This document shows positions 1-7,709 of a stretch of 38,212 nucleotides of DNA, piece by piece. Both the position numbers and the translations under genes were made by a program. The DNA is from CAZSAT01 sp964604675 (GTDB lineage Bacteria > Myxococcota_A > UBA796 > CAJQPC01). The stretch spans positions 1-38,212 of the forward strand of contig CAZSAT010000069.1 in the NCBI GenBank assembly GCA_964604675.1, read 5' to 3'. The first letter of the stretch is position 1. Each line of letters starts with the position of its first letter. Under the pieces are notes generated by a model. It was not told the DNA's origin and did not search any database. It saw only the letters and a program-made list of their open reading frames with translations.

Positions 1-211
1 CGTCGCCGCCGTCGCCGCCGTCGCCGCCGTCGCCGCCGTCGCCGCCGTCGCCGCCACCGTCGCCGCCGATGCCGCTGTCGCCACCACCGTCGCCGCTACC
101 GGAGGCGGTGTCGCCCCCATCGTCGGTCAGGGAGCCGGTGTCGTCGGCCGTGATGTCGCCGCCTTCGCAGGCGGCCAACAAAGCCAGGGAGGAGAGTAGG
201 ACAAGACGCAT
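1..211 (-). CDS. Repeat-rich lipoprotein, C-terminus outside the window
   Basis: Reading leftwards from an ATG at 211, the frame stays open to the window edge, so the gene is partial at its 3' end. The protein starts MRLVLLSSLALLAAC. This is a short lipoprotein signal peptide with one Arg, a Leu-rich core and a lipobox ending at Cys15, so the mature protein is probably lipid-anchored. After the Cys comes an Asp/Gly/Thr-rich linker that becomes a run of Gly-Gly-Asp tripeptides continuing off the edge. Such linkers are common just behind the lipid anchor in myxobacterial surface proteins. The functional domain, if any, lies outside the window, so no function can be given. It runs in the same direction as the TetR gene 77 bases upstream. 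Confidence 0.7.
   Translation of the reverse strand, partial: MRLVLLSSLALLAACEGGDITADDTGSLTDDGGDTASGSGDGGGDSGIGGDGGGDGGDGGDGGDGGDGGD
2..55. repeat. 9-nt tandem repeat coding for Gly-Gly-Asp
   Basis: Six exact tandem copies of GTCGCCGCC (plus strand) occur here, with a further interrupted copy to about 67. On the minus strand each unit reads GGC GGC GAC, in frame with the lipoprotein gene. The array reaches the window edge, so its true length is unknown. The unit is a multiple of three, so copy-number change would lengthen or shorten the linker without breaking the frame. Confidence 0.85.
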
Positions 212-287
212 GGTGCCACCTCGAGCGTTGCGGAAGCGGGGTTTTAGCCGACCTCTCTAGGGGTCGGCACGGGATTTGAGGGCTCCT

Positions 288-947
288 CTACCAGGGCAGG
301 GGGAGCGTTTCGATGCCGGTCGGGTCGAGCGCCGGAACCGCCTCGGCGTGCAGGACGAAGCGCTCGAACAGCGCCCGCATGTCGGCGTAGGCCTGATCGA
401 CGCGCGCCAGCTGCCCGGGCGTGTGGGCCTGCGCCAGCTCGACCGCGAGCCCCTCCAGCAGGATGCGGATGAGCACGGCCATGCGGTCGGGCGGCACGGC
501 GAGGCTGTCCAGGTCCTCGGCGAACACGCGGCGGATCCCATCCTCCAAGAGCGCCGTGGACTCCACGTAGAAGCGCCCCATGCGCGCCTGCAGGGGGCCC
601 TGACGGCATGCCAGCGAGAGGGTCTCCACCACGAACGGCGCGCCGTCCTGGAGGGTGCGCACGCTGTTCCACAGGCTGTCGAGCGCTTCGAGGGCGGCCG
701 GCAGCCCGCGGCGGCCGGAGTTGGCGCGCTCCACGAAGCGGCGGTGCAGCTCGGCGAAGGTGAGCGCCTGCGCCTCGACGAGGAGCTGTTCCTTGGTGGC
801 GTAGGTGGCCTTGACCGAGTCGGCGGAGACCTCGGCGTCCCGCGCGACCTGGTCGAGGCTGGCACCCTCGAGCCCGCTCCGACCGAAGCGGCGCACGGCG
901 GCGCGGACCACGCGACGGGCGGCTCGGCGGGAGAGACCTTCGTCCAT
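288..947 (-). CDS. TetR-family transcriptional regulator
   Basis: This is a 219-residue protein of typical TetR length. The N-terminal 50-60 residues match the TetR DNA-binding domain: an amphipathic first helix (AAVRRFGRSGLEGASLDQVA), then a helix-turn-helix with AEVSADSVKATYATKEQLL, close to the usual G(V/A)S..T.Y.HF..KE.LL pattern. The remaining 160 residues are helical and variable, as expected for the ligand-binding and dimerisation part, so the effector cannot be predicted. ATG at 947 is used; no clear Shine-Dalgarno is seen ahead of it. It is divergent from the gene at 1010, with about 60 bases between the starts, so it may control that gene or itself from this gap. Confidence 0.85.
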   Translation of the reverse strand: MDEGLSRRAARRVVRAAVRRFGRSGLEGASLDQVARDAEVSADSVKATYATKEQLLVEAQALTFAELHRRFVERANSGRRGLPAALEALDSLWNSVRTLQDGAPFVVETLSLACRQGPLQARMGRFYVESTALLEDGIRRVFAEDLDSLAVPPDRMAVLIRILLEGLAVELAQAHTPGQLARVDQAYADMRALFERFVLHAEAVPALDPTGIETLPLPW

Positions 948-1009
948 GGAGGAGGCTTAGCCGGGTGACCTCCACGAAGCGAGTGCTGTCTCCGCGCTAC
1001 GATGGCGGC

Positions 1010-1486
1010 ATGCTGTGGTTCGTCATCGCGTGTGGGGCCCCCTGCGGCGAGGTCGCCGGCTGGACCTCGTATGCGGCCGGCACGGAGGCCCAGGATGGCA
1101 CCTTCACCGGCTGCGTCGACGTGGCGGTCGACGGCGAGATCGAGGGGGAGAAGCACCACTGGGATCTGTCCTGTGCCGGGGCCTTCAACCGTCTCGACGG
1201 GGAGGTCGACTGGGCGGTGGTCTGCACGCCCGAGGTGAAGGAGCAGGAGGCGGCGGATCTGCTGCTCGGCTCCGAGCTGGTCATCGGACCGCACCCGGAC
1301 GATCGGGCGGTGACCGGGGAGACGTGGGAGGGGTGGCTCTTGATGGAGTCCAGCGGCGGCTGGGACAGCGAGGGCGAGTCGGGGCAGGCGATCTGGGCCG
1401 ACGACGACTCGGTGGACCTCACGTTCCGACGCGAGACCACCTTCCTCACGGTCGACGGCTCGGCCACGCTCCACCGGTCGGGTTGA
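1010..1486 (+). CDS. Small secreted or lipid-anchored hypothetical protein
   Basis: This 158-residue protein is acidic and rich in Gly, Trp and Asp, and I recognise no family. The N-terminus reads MLWFVIACGAPC, a very short hydrophobic leader with a candidate lipobox Cys at position 8. A GTG at 965 in the same frame would add 15 residues with basic character (MTSTKRVLSPRYDGG) and give a more normal signal peptide, so the start is uncertain. Codon use is strongly GC3-biased, which supports real coding. The TGA at 1484-1486 is followed after one base by the GTG of the acetyltransferase, so the two are probably co-transcribed. Confidence 0.6.
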   Translation: MLWFVIACGAPCGEVAGWTSYAAGTEAQDGTFTGCVDVAVDGEIEGEKHHWDLSCAGAFNRLDGEVDWAVVCTPEVKEQEAADLLLGSELVIGPHPDDRAVTGETWEGWLLMESSGGWDSEGESGQAIWADDDSVDLTFRRETTFLTVDGSATLHRSG

Positions 1487-1487
1487 G

Positions 1488-2033
1488 GTGCGGCACGACA
1501 CGGCGCGTCTCTGCCTGCGTCCGCCTGCTCGTGGCGACTTCGAGGCCTGGCGGGTTGGGCACCGCGCGATGCAGGTCGACGGTGCCTTCGACCTGCCGCC
1601 GCGCGGTGAGGATCGCCTGACCCGGCGCGCCTTCCGCGAGCTGCTCGACCACATCCACCAGCAACACACGCGGGATCAGGGGCACGTGTTCTTCGGCTTC
1701 CGCGACGGTGCGTGGACGTGCACGGTGTCGCTCTTCCACGTGCTCCGGAGCGAGCTGAACCTGGCCTGGATGGGGTGGCACGTGCTCTCGCCGTACCGAC
1801 GGCAAGGGCTGGCGGTGGAGAGCGTGCGCGGGCTGCTCGACCTGAGCTTCGGCCCGCTGGCGCTGCACCAGGTGGTCGCGCTCTGCGAGCTCGAGAACGA
1901 GCCGTCCCAGCGGGTGGCGGCCGCGGCGGGTCTGCGCTTCGAGGTGGAGGCGCCGCGAGCGGTCTACCAGCGCGGTGCCTGGCGCGACGTCCGGCGCTAT
2001 GCGCTGACCGAGGAGGAGTGGCCACCCGGTTGA
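1488..2033 (+). CDS. GNAT-family N-acetyltransferase (RimJ/RimL-like)
   Basis: This 181-residue protein starts at a GTG. N-terminal RLCLRPPARGDFEAW is the beta1-alpha1 entry typical of RimJ/RimL-type GNAT enzymes. The acetyl-CoA loop is seen in LSPYRRQGLAVESVRGLLD (family pattern Q/RxxGxG/A), followed by HQVVALCELENEPSQRVAAAAGLRF, which matches the usual N-x-x-S/A-x-x-v-a-k-x-G-F motif. Such enzymes acetylate N-termini, small amines or antibiotics; the substrate cannot be told from sequence. The stop codon TGA at 2031-2033 lies inside a REP-like palindrome (2029-2092), suggesting that the repeat insertion set the present C-terminus. Confidence 0.85.
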   Translation: MRHDTARLCLRPPARGDFEAWRVGHRAMQVDGAFDLPPRGEDRLTRRAFRELLDHIHQQHTRDQGHVFFGFRDGAWTCTVSLFHVLRSELNLAWMGWHVLSPYRRQGLAVESVRGLLDLSFGPLALHQVVALCELENEPSQRVAAAAGLRFEVEAPRAVYQRGAWRDVRRYALTEEEWPPG

Positions 2034-2092
2034 CAGGATGCTGAAGAGCCGTCCCGTCGGCTGCTCGGTCCGACCGTCCAGCAGCCTGTTAG
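2029..2092. repeat. REP-like palindromic element, copy A
   Basis: The element begins GTTGACAGGATGCTGAA and ends CAGCAGCCTGTTA. Left arm CAGGATGCTG (2034-2043) pairs with right arm CAGCAGCCTG (2079-2088) with one mismatch. The same mismatch is kept in copy B at 23863-23917. Both copies lie at the junction of an upstream gene's stop and the next gene's start. There is no T-tract after the stem, so an intrinsic terminator is unlikely, though an mRNA-stabilising or attenuating role is possible. Confidence 0.7.
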
Positions 2093-2100
2093 CGGGAGCC

Positions 2101-3594
2101 ATGCTCGCCCTGTTGCTCGCCTGCTCCGATCCGCCTCCCCCGGGCGAGCTGATCTTCGTCCGCGACGGCGTGCTGATCGACGGCGAGACCCGGCGCTTCG
2201 TCCCTCGGCCCTGGGTGCCGGGGGAGGCCGTCACCGTCGAGGGGATCACCGACACCGCGCCCGCCCGAGCCGAGTGCGTGAAGCTCTTCTCCGAGGCCTT
2301 GGGAGACGTCGACGCGCTCGTCGCCTCCGGAGGCGCGGCACCGCACTCCTCGGTGGCCTTCTCGCCCGATGGCGAGCGGCTGGCCGTGGGCTCGTACCTC
2401 GGCGAGGTCGTGCTGCTCGACGGCTGGACCGGGCAGGTGCTGGGGCGGCGCCAGCTCGCCGAGACGATGGTGAAGCACGTGGTGTGGAGCGCCGATGGCG
2501 GCACCCTCTTCGTGGGTGAGCAGTCGCCCGACGCCAACCTCTACGCCCTCGATGCCGCCACCCTGGAGCCGCGCTGGACCTGGCGCGGCGCCGACGTGGT
2601 GGAGAGCTCCTCGCCGCCCGCCGGCGAAGACCTGTACGGTGTGTACAGCCTGCCGGGGATCTACGCCCTGCAGCGCCTCGATGGCGGGGAGCTGCTCGTC
2701 ACGGTGGTGCACGGCTGGAACACCGACGCCGCTCGGCGGAACGCCAGCCAGGTGCTGCGCCTCTCGGCCTCGTCTGGCGAGGTGCTGGCGAGGTGGCCGG
2801 CCGACGGGGTGGCCGACGCCACGCTCTTCGGAACCCGGACCGACGGTCGGCACGTGGTGGTCGGCGTCAACCGATCGGCCGACGGGCCGGACCCGGACCT
2901 GCCGATCCACGGCGTGCAGGTGCTCGAGCTGCCCGGCCTGGAGCCCGTCTTCCGGCACGTCGAAGCGCCGCTCGCGCCGCACTACGACAAGGCCTTCCTG
3001 TGGGAAGCGGTGGATGTGCGCGATGGGCGCGTGCTGCTCGGCTACGGCGACGGTCGCGTGCGCCTGGTGGGCCTGGACGGCACGGTCGGCGGCGTCGACG
3101 CCGGCACGCCCATCCTGGCCGGCGACGTGCCGATCGGCGCGTCGGTGGGCTTCGGGGTCTGGCTGGACGAAGGCTTCGCGTACAGCACGTCCGGCACCGT
3201 GATCCCCTGGGGAGCCGCGGCACCCGAGCTGCGCCCGCCCACCCTGCACCCCAACGAGAACGCCATCTGGGTGCATGGTGCCGATGGGGAGCTCGCGTGG
3301 ACGTGGCGCGGCGAGCAGCAGGTGGCCGGCTTCGTGCGGCGAGGCGACCACCTGGTGGTGGGCGCGGCCGACCGGCGCACCGACGCCCGCCGCGACCTGT
3401 ACGGCGCCGTGGTGCTTCGCCTGTCCGGGGAGGGGGCCGGCGGCGACCGGCTGGAAGCCTTCTGCGCCACCGAGGGCCCGGTCTTCTTCCGCCAGGACAT
3501 GAGCGAGGATGGCCGCGTGGCGGTCGTGGAGTACCCCTACGTCGAGAGCGAGGGCGTGTTGCGCGGCGGCTACCGGGTCACGGTGCTGCGCTGA
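2101..3594 (+). CDS. Lipoprotein with beta-propeller (WD40/PQQ-like) repeats
   Basis: This protein has 497 residues from the ATG at 2101. I prefer this start over the ATG at 2038 because the latter lies inside the REP-like element. The leader MLALLLAC ends in a lipobox Cys, followed by a Pro-rich linker. The body contains repeated blade-like units such as LAVGSYLGEVVLLDGWTGQ, VVWSADGGTLFVGEQ and VLLGYGDGRVRLVGLDG. This is the pattern of WD40/YVTN/PQQ-type propellers, which act as extracytoplasmic binding platforms. The stop TGA (3592-3594) overlaps the next frame, so it is probably translated with the ECF transporter genes. Its role there (substrate delivery, periplasmic scaffold) is inference only. 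Confidence 0.7.
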   Translation: MLALLLACSDPPPPGELIFVRDGVLIDGETRRFVPRPWVPGEAVTVEGITDTAPARAECVKLFSEALGDVDALVASGGAAPHSSVAFSPDGERLAVGSYLGEVVLLDGWTGQVLGRRQLAETMVKHVVWSADGGTLFVGEQSPDANLYALDAATLEPRWTWRGADVVESSSPPAGEDLYGVYSLPGIYALQRLDGGELLVTVVHGWNTDAARRNASQVLRLSASSGEVLARWPADGVADATLFGTRTDGRHVVVGVNRSADGPDPDLPIHGVQVLELPGLEPVFRHVEAPLAPHYDKAFLWEAVDVRDGRVLLGYGDGRVRLVGLDGTVGGVDAGTPILAGDVPIGASVGFGVWLDEGFAYSTSGTVIPWGAAAPELRPPTLHPNENAIWVHGADGELAWTWRGEQQVAGFVRRGDHLVVGAADRRTDARRDLYGAVVLRLSGEGAGGDRLEAFCATEGPVFFRQDMSEDGRVAVVEYPYVESEGVLRGGYRVTVLR

Positions 3595-5339
3595 GCCGCT
3601 GGGCCGCCGCGCTCCTGGCCTGGGCGGCCCTCTGCTTCGTCGGCTGCGGTGGGGTGCCCTTGAGCGTGCACGTGGAGGCGGTGGACGGCGGCTTCGCGGT
3701 GAGCGCGTCGGAGCCGCTGGTCCGGGTCACCCTCGAGCGCGACGGCGTGCCGTTGGTGAAACGGCGCCTGCCCGCACCGACCGCGGAGCTCACCGTGGCC
3801 TACGACTGGGAGCAGGGGCGCTACGACGTCGTGGCCGCCACCGCGCGCGAGTCCGTCCGGGTCGGCGTCGACGCACCGGCGCCGAGCGCCTCGGTGACCG
3901 TGCAGGCCCCGGTGGGATCGGCCCCGCGCGCGGTGGAGGACGGGGACCTGGTCGAGCTGCAGCTCGTCGAGGGCGAGACGGTGCAGGTGGCGGTTCGTGC
4001 CACCGCCCGGACGGCGGGAACGCTCTCGGTGCGCGTCGGGGACCAGCTCCAGCAGCGGGCGGCGCGGGCCGGCGAAGACCTGCTCCTGCTCACGCGCATC
4101 GACGCGGCGACGTCGGGCACCGTGACCACGCCCGACGGCGTGCGGCACTTCGAGCTCGCGCCGCGCACCGTGAGTCGCGAGGACCTCGCCGAAGAGCTGG
4201 CGGTGGCGCGCACCGCGTTCCCCGTGGGGGCGTCCGGGGGCGTGGACCTGGCCCGTCCGCAGGGTCGGGTCACGCTGCCTGCCGGGTGGTGGCGGACGCT
4301 CATGGACACCTTCGATCTGGGGTTCCGTGCACGCGACGACCACCTGCCCTGGGCCTGGCGCGACATCACCCTGCGCAACGACGGCAGCGAGACCCGCGAC
4401 GTGGTGGTGACCCAGCGGGTGCTGCTCGGCGACGACCACGACCCGGTGTTCCGCCCCCAGATGCGTGGGGTCGACGATGGCACGGGCCGGACCTCGGCGT
4501 TGTTGCGCGTCCCTGCGCTGTCCGAGGCCACCGCGCGCCTGCCCGTGTTCGTCGACGACGACCGCCTGGGTCCTGGCGTGCCGGCGCCCCGCGTTCTCGA
4601 GACCCGCGTCTCCCTGTTGGGCACCAGCGGTCACGTGGCCGAGCACCGGGTGCCGCTCTACATCTCGCGCGGCAGCGACGTCGCCAGCCTCGGGGTGGCC
4701 GGGGCCTTCGCCATGGCCCTGGCCGGCGTGGTCCTGCTCGCCCTTCGGCTCCGCCGCTGGCTCGCCGCGCCCACCAGCGAGCTGGTCACCATCGCGCTCT
4801 TCGCGAGCCTGATGTTCGTGGTCGGAGTCGCTTCCCAGCTCGTCGGGCTCGGCTTCGCGGCGGTGCTCGGGCCGTTCAGCAGCGTCTTCACAGCCCTGAT
4901 CGACGACGCGCTCCGGTACGCCCTGTTGGCCACGCTCATCGGGCTCCTGCCCCGCCCCGGCGTGGCCGCGCTCGCCACCTTGCTGGTGTTCCTGCTGCGC
5001 GGGATGGCGCTCGGCTCGCTCGACCCCGTGGGCCTGATCTACGTCATGGCCCGGATCGCGTGGCTCGAAGGGGCCTTGTGGCTCTTCGGGCTCACCCGCG
5101 GACGGAGCTGGCTGGACCGACCGCGCACCACGCGGCTCTTGACCGTGACCCTCGGGTTCTCACTCGCGGCGGTGTGCAGCGCCGCGACGGGGCTGGTGTT
5201 GCACGTGGTGCTCTACCGGCTCTTCCTGGCACCCTGGTACGTCGCGATGATCCTGCTCGGACCGAACCTGCTGTACGTGGCTCTGGCGTGCTGGCTCGCC
5301 ACCGGCTTCGGCGACGCGCTGCGGAGGGTAGAGGCGTGA
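3591..5339 (+). CDS. Lipoprotein-like ectodomain fused to an ECF-type S component
   Basis: This frame encodes 582 residues if read from CTG at 3591, which overlaps the previous stop as CTGA. No in-frame ATG, GTG or TTG lies nearby that keeps the signal sequence, so a CTG start is likely but unproven. Residues 1-20 form a leader with basic Arg, a hydrophobic core and a lipobox-like FVGC. Residues 20-355 look like beta-sandwich domains outside the membrane. One helix (about 360-385) follows, then about six membrane helices beginning ELVTIALFASLMFVVGV. Their length and Ala/Gly/Leu-rich make-up resemble ECF S components (YkoE-like group). The adjacent double ATPase and EcfT genes strongly support this. 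The substrate may be a corrinoid or lower-ligand precursor, given BluB-CobT downstream. Attaching a large ectodomain to an S component is unusual. Confidence 0.65.
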   Translation: MSRWAAALLAWAALCFVGCGGVPLSVHVEAVDGGFAVSASEPLVRVTLERDGVPLVKRRLPAPTAELTVAYDWEQGRYDVVAATARESVRVGVDAPAPSASVTVQAPVGSAPRAVEDGDLVELQLVEGETVQVAVRATARTAGTLSVRVGDQLQQRAARAGEDLLLLTRIDAATSGTVTTPDGVRHFELAPRTVSREDLAEELAVARTAFPVGASGGVDLARPQGRVTLPAGWWRTLMDTFDLGFRARDDHLPWAWRDITLRNDGSETRDVVVTQRVLLGDDHDPVFRPQMRGVDDGTGRTSALLRVPALSEATARLPVFVDDDRLGPGVPAPRVLETRVSLLGTSGHVAEHRVPLYISRGSDVASLGVAGAFAMALAGVVLLALRLRRWLAAPTSELVTIALFASLMFVVGVASQLVGLGFAAVLGPFSSVFTALIDDALRYALLATLIGLLPRPGVAALATLLVFLLRGMALGSLDPVGLIYVMARIAWLEGALWLFGLTRGRSWLDRPRTTRLLTVTLGFSLAAVCSAATGLVLHVVLYRLFLAPWYVAMILLGPNLLYVALACWLATGFGDALRRVEA

Positions 5340-6904
5340 TCCTGCAGGCGAGGGGTGCCGGGTACCGCTACCCGTCGGCGCAGGAGGCGGCGGTGACCGG
5401 CGTCGATCTGGAGGTCGACGCCGGGCAGGTCGTGCTGGTGACCGGGCCGACCGGCTGCGGGAAGAGCACGCTCTTGCGGCTCTGCGCGGGCTTGCTCGGT
5501 CGGCACGGACAGGGAGAGGTGCTCGGTGCCGTGGCGGTGGCCGGCCGCGAGCCCGCTTCCACGTCTCCGGCCCGGCGGGTGGCCAGCCTCGGCTTCGTCT
5601 CCCAGGTGCCCAGCGACCAGCTGGTGACCGGCACGCTGGGGGACGAGGTGGCCTTCGGGCTGGAGTCTGCAGGCTGGACCGCCGACCGCATGGAGCAGCG
5701 GGTGGCCGAGCTGTTGCTGCTCCTGGGCCTGCCCGCGGAGCCGAGCCGGAGCGTGCGCGCGTTGTCGGGCGGTCAGCAGCAGCGCCTGGTGGTGGCGTCC
5801 GCCCTGGCGGGCGGCGCACCGCTGTTGTTGCTCGACGAGCCGCTCGCGCAGCTCGATCCGGTGGGGGCCCAGCGCCTGTTGCAGCGGCTGCGCGCCCTGG
5901 CTGACGACGGGGTGGCGGTGGTCGTGGTGGAGCACCGCCTGGAAGCCTGTTGGCCCGTGCTGGACCGGGTGGTGGTCCTGGACGACGGGCGCGTCGTGTG
6001 CGACGCCGCCGTCGACGAGGTGCCCTTGGGCGTGTTGCGCGGCCTCGGGCTCACCGTGCCCGGGTTGCTGGATCTGGCCGACCGTGTCGGTGACCTCGCG
6101 CTCGTCGAGGCGCGCGCCCACTCGGTCGCCCCCGTCAGCGACCACAGCGAGATCCGACCCTTGGGCCCGATCCTCCAGGCGGGGCCGCTCACGTGGTGCT
6201 GGCCGGGTGCCTCGGCCAGAGCGCTCGTCGACGCCGCGCTGATCCTGCGCCCGGGCGACCGGGTGGCCATCGTGGGGGCCAACGGATCGGGCAAGAGCAC
6301 CCTGCTCGGCGCCCTGTCGGGTCACCTCGACGCCGGCGCGGTGCAGTGCGACGGACGGATCGTGCACGTCCCCCAGGATCCAGACCTGGCGCTCTTCTGC
6401 GACTCCGTGCTCGAGGAGCTGGCCTACGGGCCGCGCGAACAACGGCTCGGGCCCGGCGAGGTGGCCGCCAGGGTGGCGCGTTCGGCCAGCGCGCTGAGCC
6501 TGGAGGATCTGCTGGATCGCGCGCCACAGGCCCTGTCTCGCGGTCAGAGGCTGCGCGTCGCCGTCGGCGGAGCGCTGGCCTGCCAGCCGACGATCCTGAT
6601 CCTGGACGAGCCGACCTCCGGGCAGGACCACGATCAGGTGGAACGCATGATGCGGGCCTTGAGGCTCGCGCTCGCCGACCGTGCGCTGGTGTTCGCCACC
6701 CACGACCTCGACCTGGCGCTTCGGCACGCGAACCGGGTCATCGTGCTGGACGAGGGGCGCGTGATCGAGGACGGTCTGCCCGCGGAGGTGCTCGCGGCGC
6801 TGCCCGAGCGCCTGCCGTTGCGCCTCCCGCCGCTCGCCGCCCACTGCCTGGCCCAGGGTTGGCCGCTGCTGTCCGCCGAAGCGCTCGCCGAGCTGCTCCG
6901 CTGA
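5336..6904 (+). CDS. ECF transporter fused A/A' ATPase (two ABC domains)
   Basis: This 522-residue protein starts at GTG 5336, overlapping the S-component stop by GTGA and preceded by GGAGGG. Two ABC ATPase domains are joined. Domain 1 has Walker A GPTGCGKST (about 37-45), Q-loop VSQVPSDQLVTGTLGDEVAFGLE, signature LSGGQQQR, Walker B LLLLDEPLAQLDP and an H-loop VVVEHR. Domain 2 has Walker A GANGSGKST, VPQDPDLALFCDSVLEELAYG, a variant signature LSRGQRLR, Walker B ILILDEPTSGQD and ATHDLD. The Q-loop forms and the pairing with EcfT fit the energising module of ECF vitamin transporters; fused A-A' subunits are known (YkoD type). It would power uptake through the inner membrane. Confidence 0.9.
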   Translation: MILQARGAGYRYPSAQEAAVTGVDLEVDAGQVVLVTGPTGCGKSTLLRLCAGLLGRHGQGEVLGAVAVAGREPASTSPARRVASLGFVSQVPSDQLVTGTLGDEVAFGLESAGWTADRMEQRVAELLLLLGLPAEPSRSVRALSGGQQQRLVVASALAGGAPLLLLDEPLAQLDPVGAQRLLQRLRALADDGVAVVVVEHRLEACWPVLDRVVVLDDGRVVCDAAVDEVPLGVLRGLGLTVPGLLDLADRVGDLALVEARAHSVAPVSDHSEIRPLGPILQAGPLTWCWPGASARALVDAALILRPGDRVAIVGANGSGKSTLLGALSGHLDAGAVQCDGRIVHVPQDPDLALFCDSVLEELAYGPREQRLGPGEVAARVARSASALSLEDLLDRAPQALSRGQRLRVAVGGALACQPTILILDEPTSGQDHDQVERMMRALRLALADRALVFATHDLDLALRHANRVIVLDEGRVIEDGLPAEVLAALPERLPLRLPPLAAHCLAQGWPLLSAEALAELLR

Positions 6905-7704
6905 TGGACCCGCGCACCCGCATCGTGCTGCTCGCGTGCGTCGGCGTGCTCGCCGTCACGCTGGACCACGTGGCGTCGCTCGGCGCGCTGGCGCTCCTCA
7001 CGCTCCTGCCCTTGGTGGCGCTTCGCATCGAAGGCGTCTGGTGGCGCCGGGGTGCGATGGCCGTCGCCACGATCGTCTGGAGCACCGTGCTCTCGCAGGG
7101 GCTGTTCTACGCCCAGGAGCCCCGCGTGGCGCTCGCCACGTTCGGGCCGCTCACCCTCTGGGCAGAAGGGGTGCGCTGGGGCCTCGTGCAGTCGCTCCGG
7201 TTCGTGGCGGTGAGCCTGGCGGGCATCGGGCTCGCGGTGTCCACGCCTCCCGATCGCCTGTTCGCGGCCTTGCTCCGGCTCCGCGTGCCCTTCGGCCTCG
7301 CCTTCCTGGGCGTGACCGCGCTCCGCTTCGTGCCCGAGATCACGCGGGAGTGGCTCACCGTGCGGCAGGCCCGCGCGCGCCGCGGGCGACCTGCCTGGCG
7401 GCGCCCGCCCTGGGCCTGGCTGGCCCTCGAGGTGCGCCTGCTCCGTCCGGTCGTGGCGCGCACGCTTCGCCGGGCGCGGGCCCTCGCCGAGTCGATGGAT
7501 GCGCGCGGCTTCGACCCGTCGGCGCCGCGGACGGTGCGCCGTCCGCTTCGCTGGGCGCGCTGGGAACCGCCCTTCGTGGCGCTCTCCATCGCGGTGACGT
7601 CGGGCGTCGTGTGCCTTCGGATCGGCTACCTGCTCTACACCACCGACGTGCTCTACGTCGGTGCCTGGCGGCCGGTCTACGGCTTCGTCCGCACCTGGCT
7701 CTGA
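6904..7704 (+). CDS. ecfT: ECF transporter transmembrane coupling protein EcfT (CbiQ family)
   Basis: This is a 266-residue membrane protein with ATG at 6904 overlapping the ATPase stop (TGATG). N-terminal helices begin RIVLLACVGVLAVTLDHVASL. The two EcfT coupling regions are visible: a cytoplasmic stretch TVRQARARRG and the second Ala-Arg-Gly type motif ARALAESMDARGF, whose Arg docks in the ATPase grooves in known ECF complexes. A last helix (VALSIAVTSGVVCLRI) closes the protein. With the S component and the fused ATPase it makes a complete group I ECF transporter with its own dedicated S subunit. The gene stops 5 bases before the BluB-CobT start. Confidence 0.88.
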   Translation: MDPRTRIVLLACVGVLAVTLDHVASLGALALLTLLPLVALRIEGVWWRRGAMAVATIVWSTVLSQGLFYAQEPRVALATFGPLTLWAEGVRWGLVQSLRFVAVSLAGIGLAVSTPPDRLFAALLRLRVPFGLAFLGVTALRFVPEITREWLTVRQARARRGRPAWRRPPWAWLALEVRLLRPVVARTLRRARALAESMDARGFDPSAPRTVRRPLRWARWEPPFVALSIAVTSGVVCLRIGYLLYTTDVLYVGAWRPVYGFVRTWL

Positions 7705-7709
7705 GGACC

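Noticed and set aside
2..67. Possible CRISPR array
   Set aside because: Units of nine bases without spacers, in frame within a protein linker.
248..267. CCGACC/GGTCGG hairpin after the TetR gene as a terminator
   Set aside because: Only six pairs, and the following bases in the minus direction are A-rich, not T-rich.
257..1669. Long minus-strand open frame opposite the TetR, hypothetical and GNAT genes
   Set aside because: Arg/Pro-rich translation with no motifs. It is the usual mirror frame in high-GC DNA and overlaps better-supported genes.
2029..2092. REP-like copy A as an intrinsic terminator
   Set aside because: No T-tract after the stem, and the same element occurs at 23863 in a comparable but different context.
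2793..3590. N-terminal extension of the S-component frame back to 2793
   Set aside because: It would overlap the propeller gene for 800 bases with Arg-rich junk. The signal peptide begins right at the CTGA junction.
2034..3590. Cobalamin riboswitch ahead of the ECF/BluB-CobT operon
   Set aside because: I looked for a B12-box-like GCCACTG element upstream of the operon and saw none. The region is occupied by the repeat and the propeller gene.
5213..6844. 543-codon minus-strand frame opposite the ECF ATPase
   Set aside because: His/Gln/Arg-rich composition typical of antisense frames. The plus strand encodes a clear double ABC ATPase.
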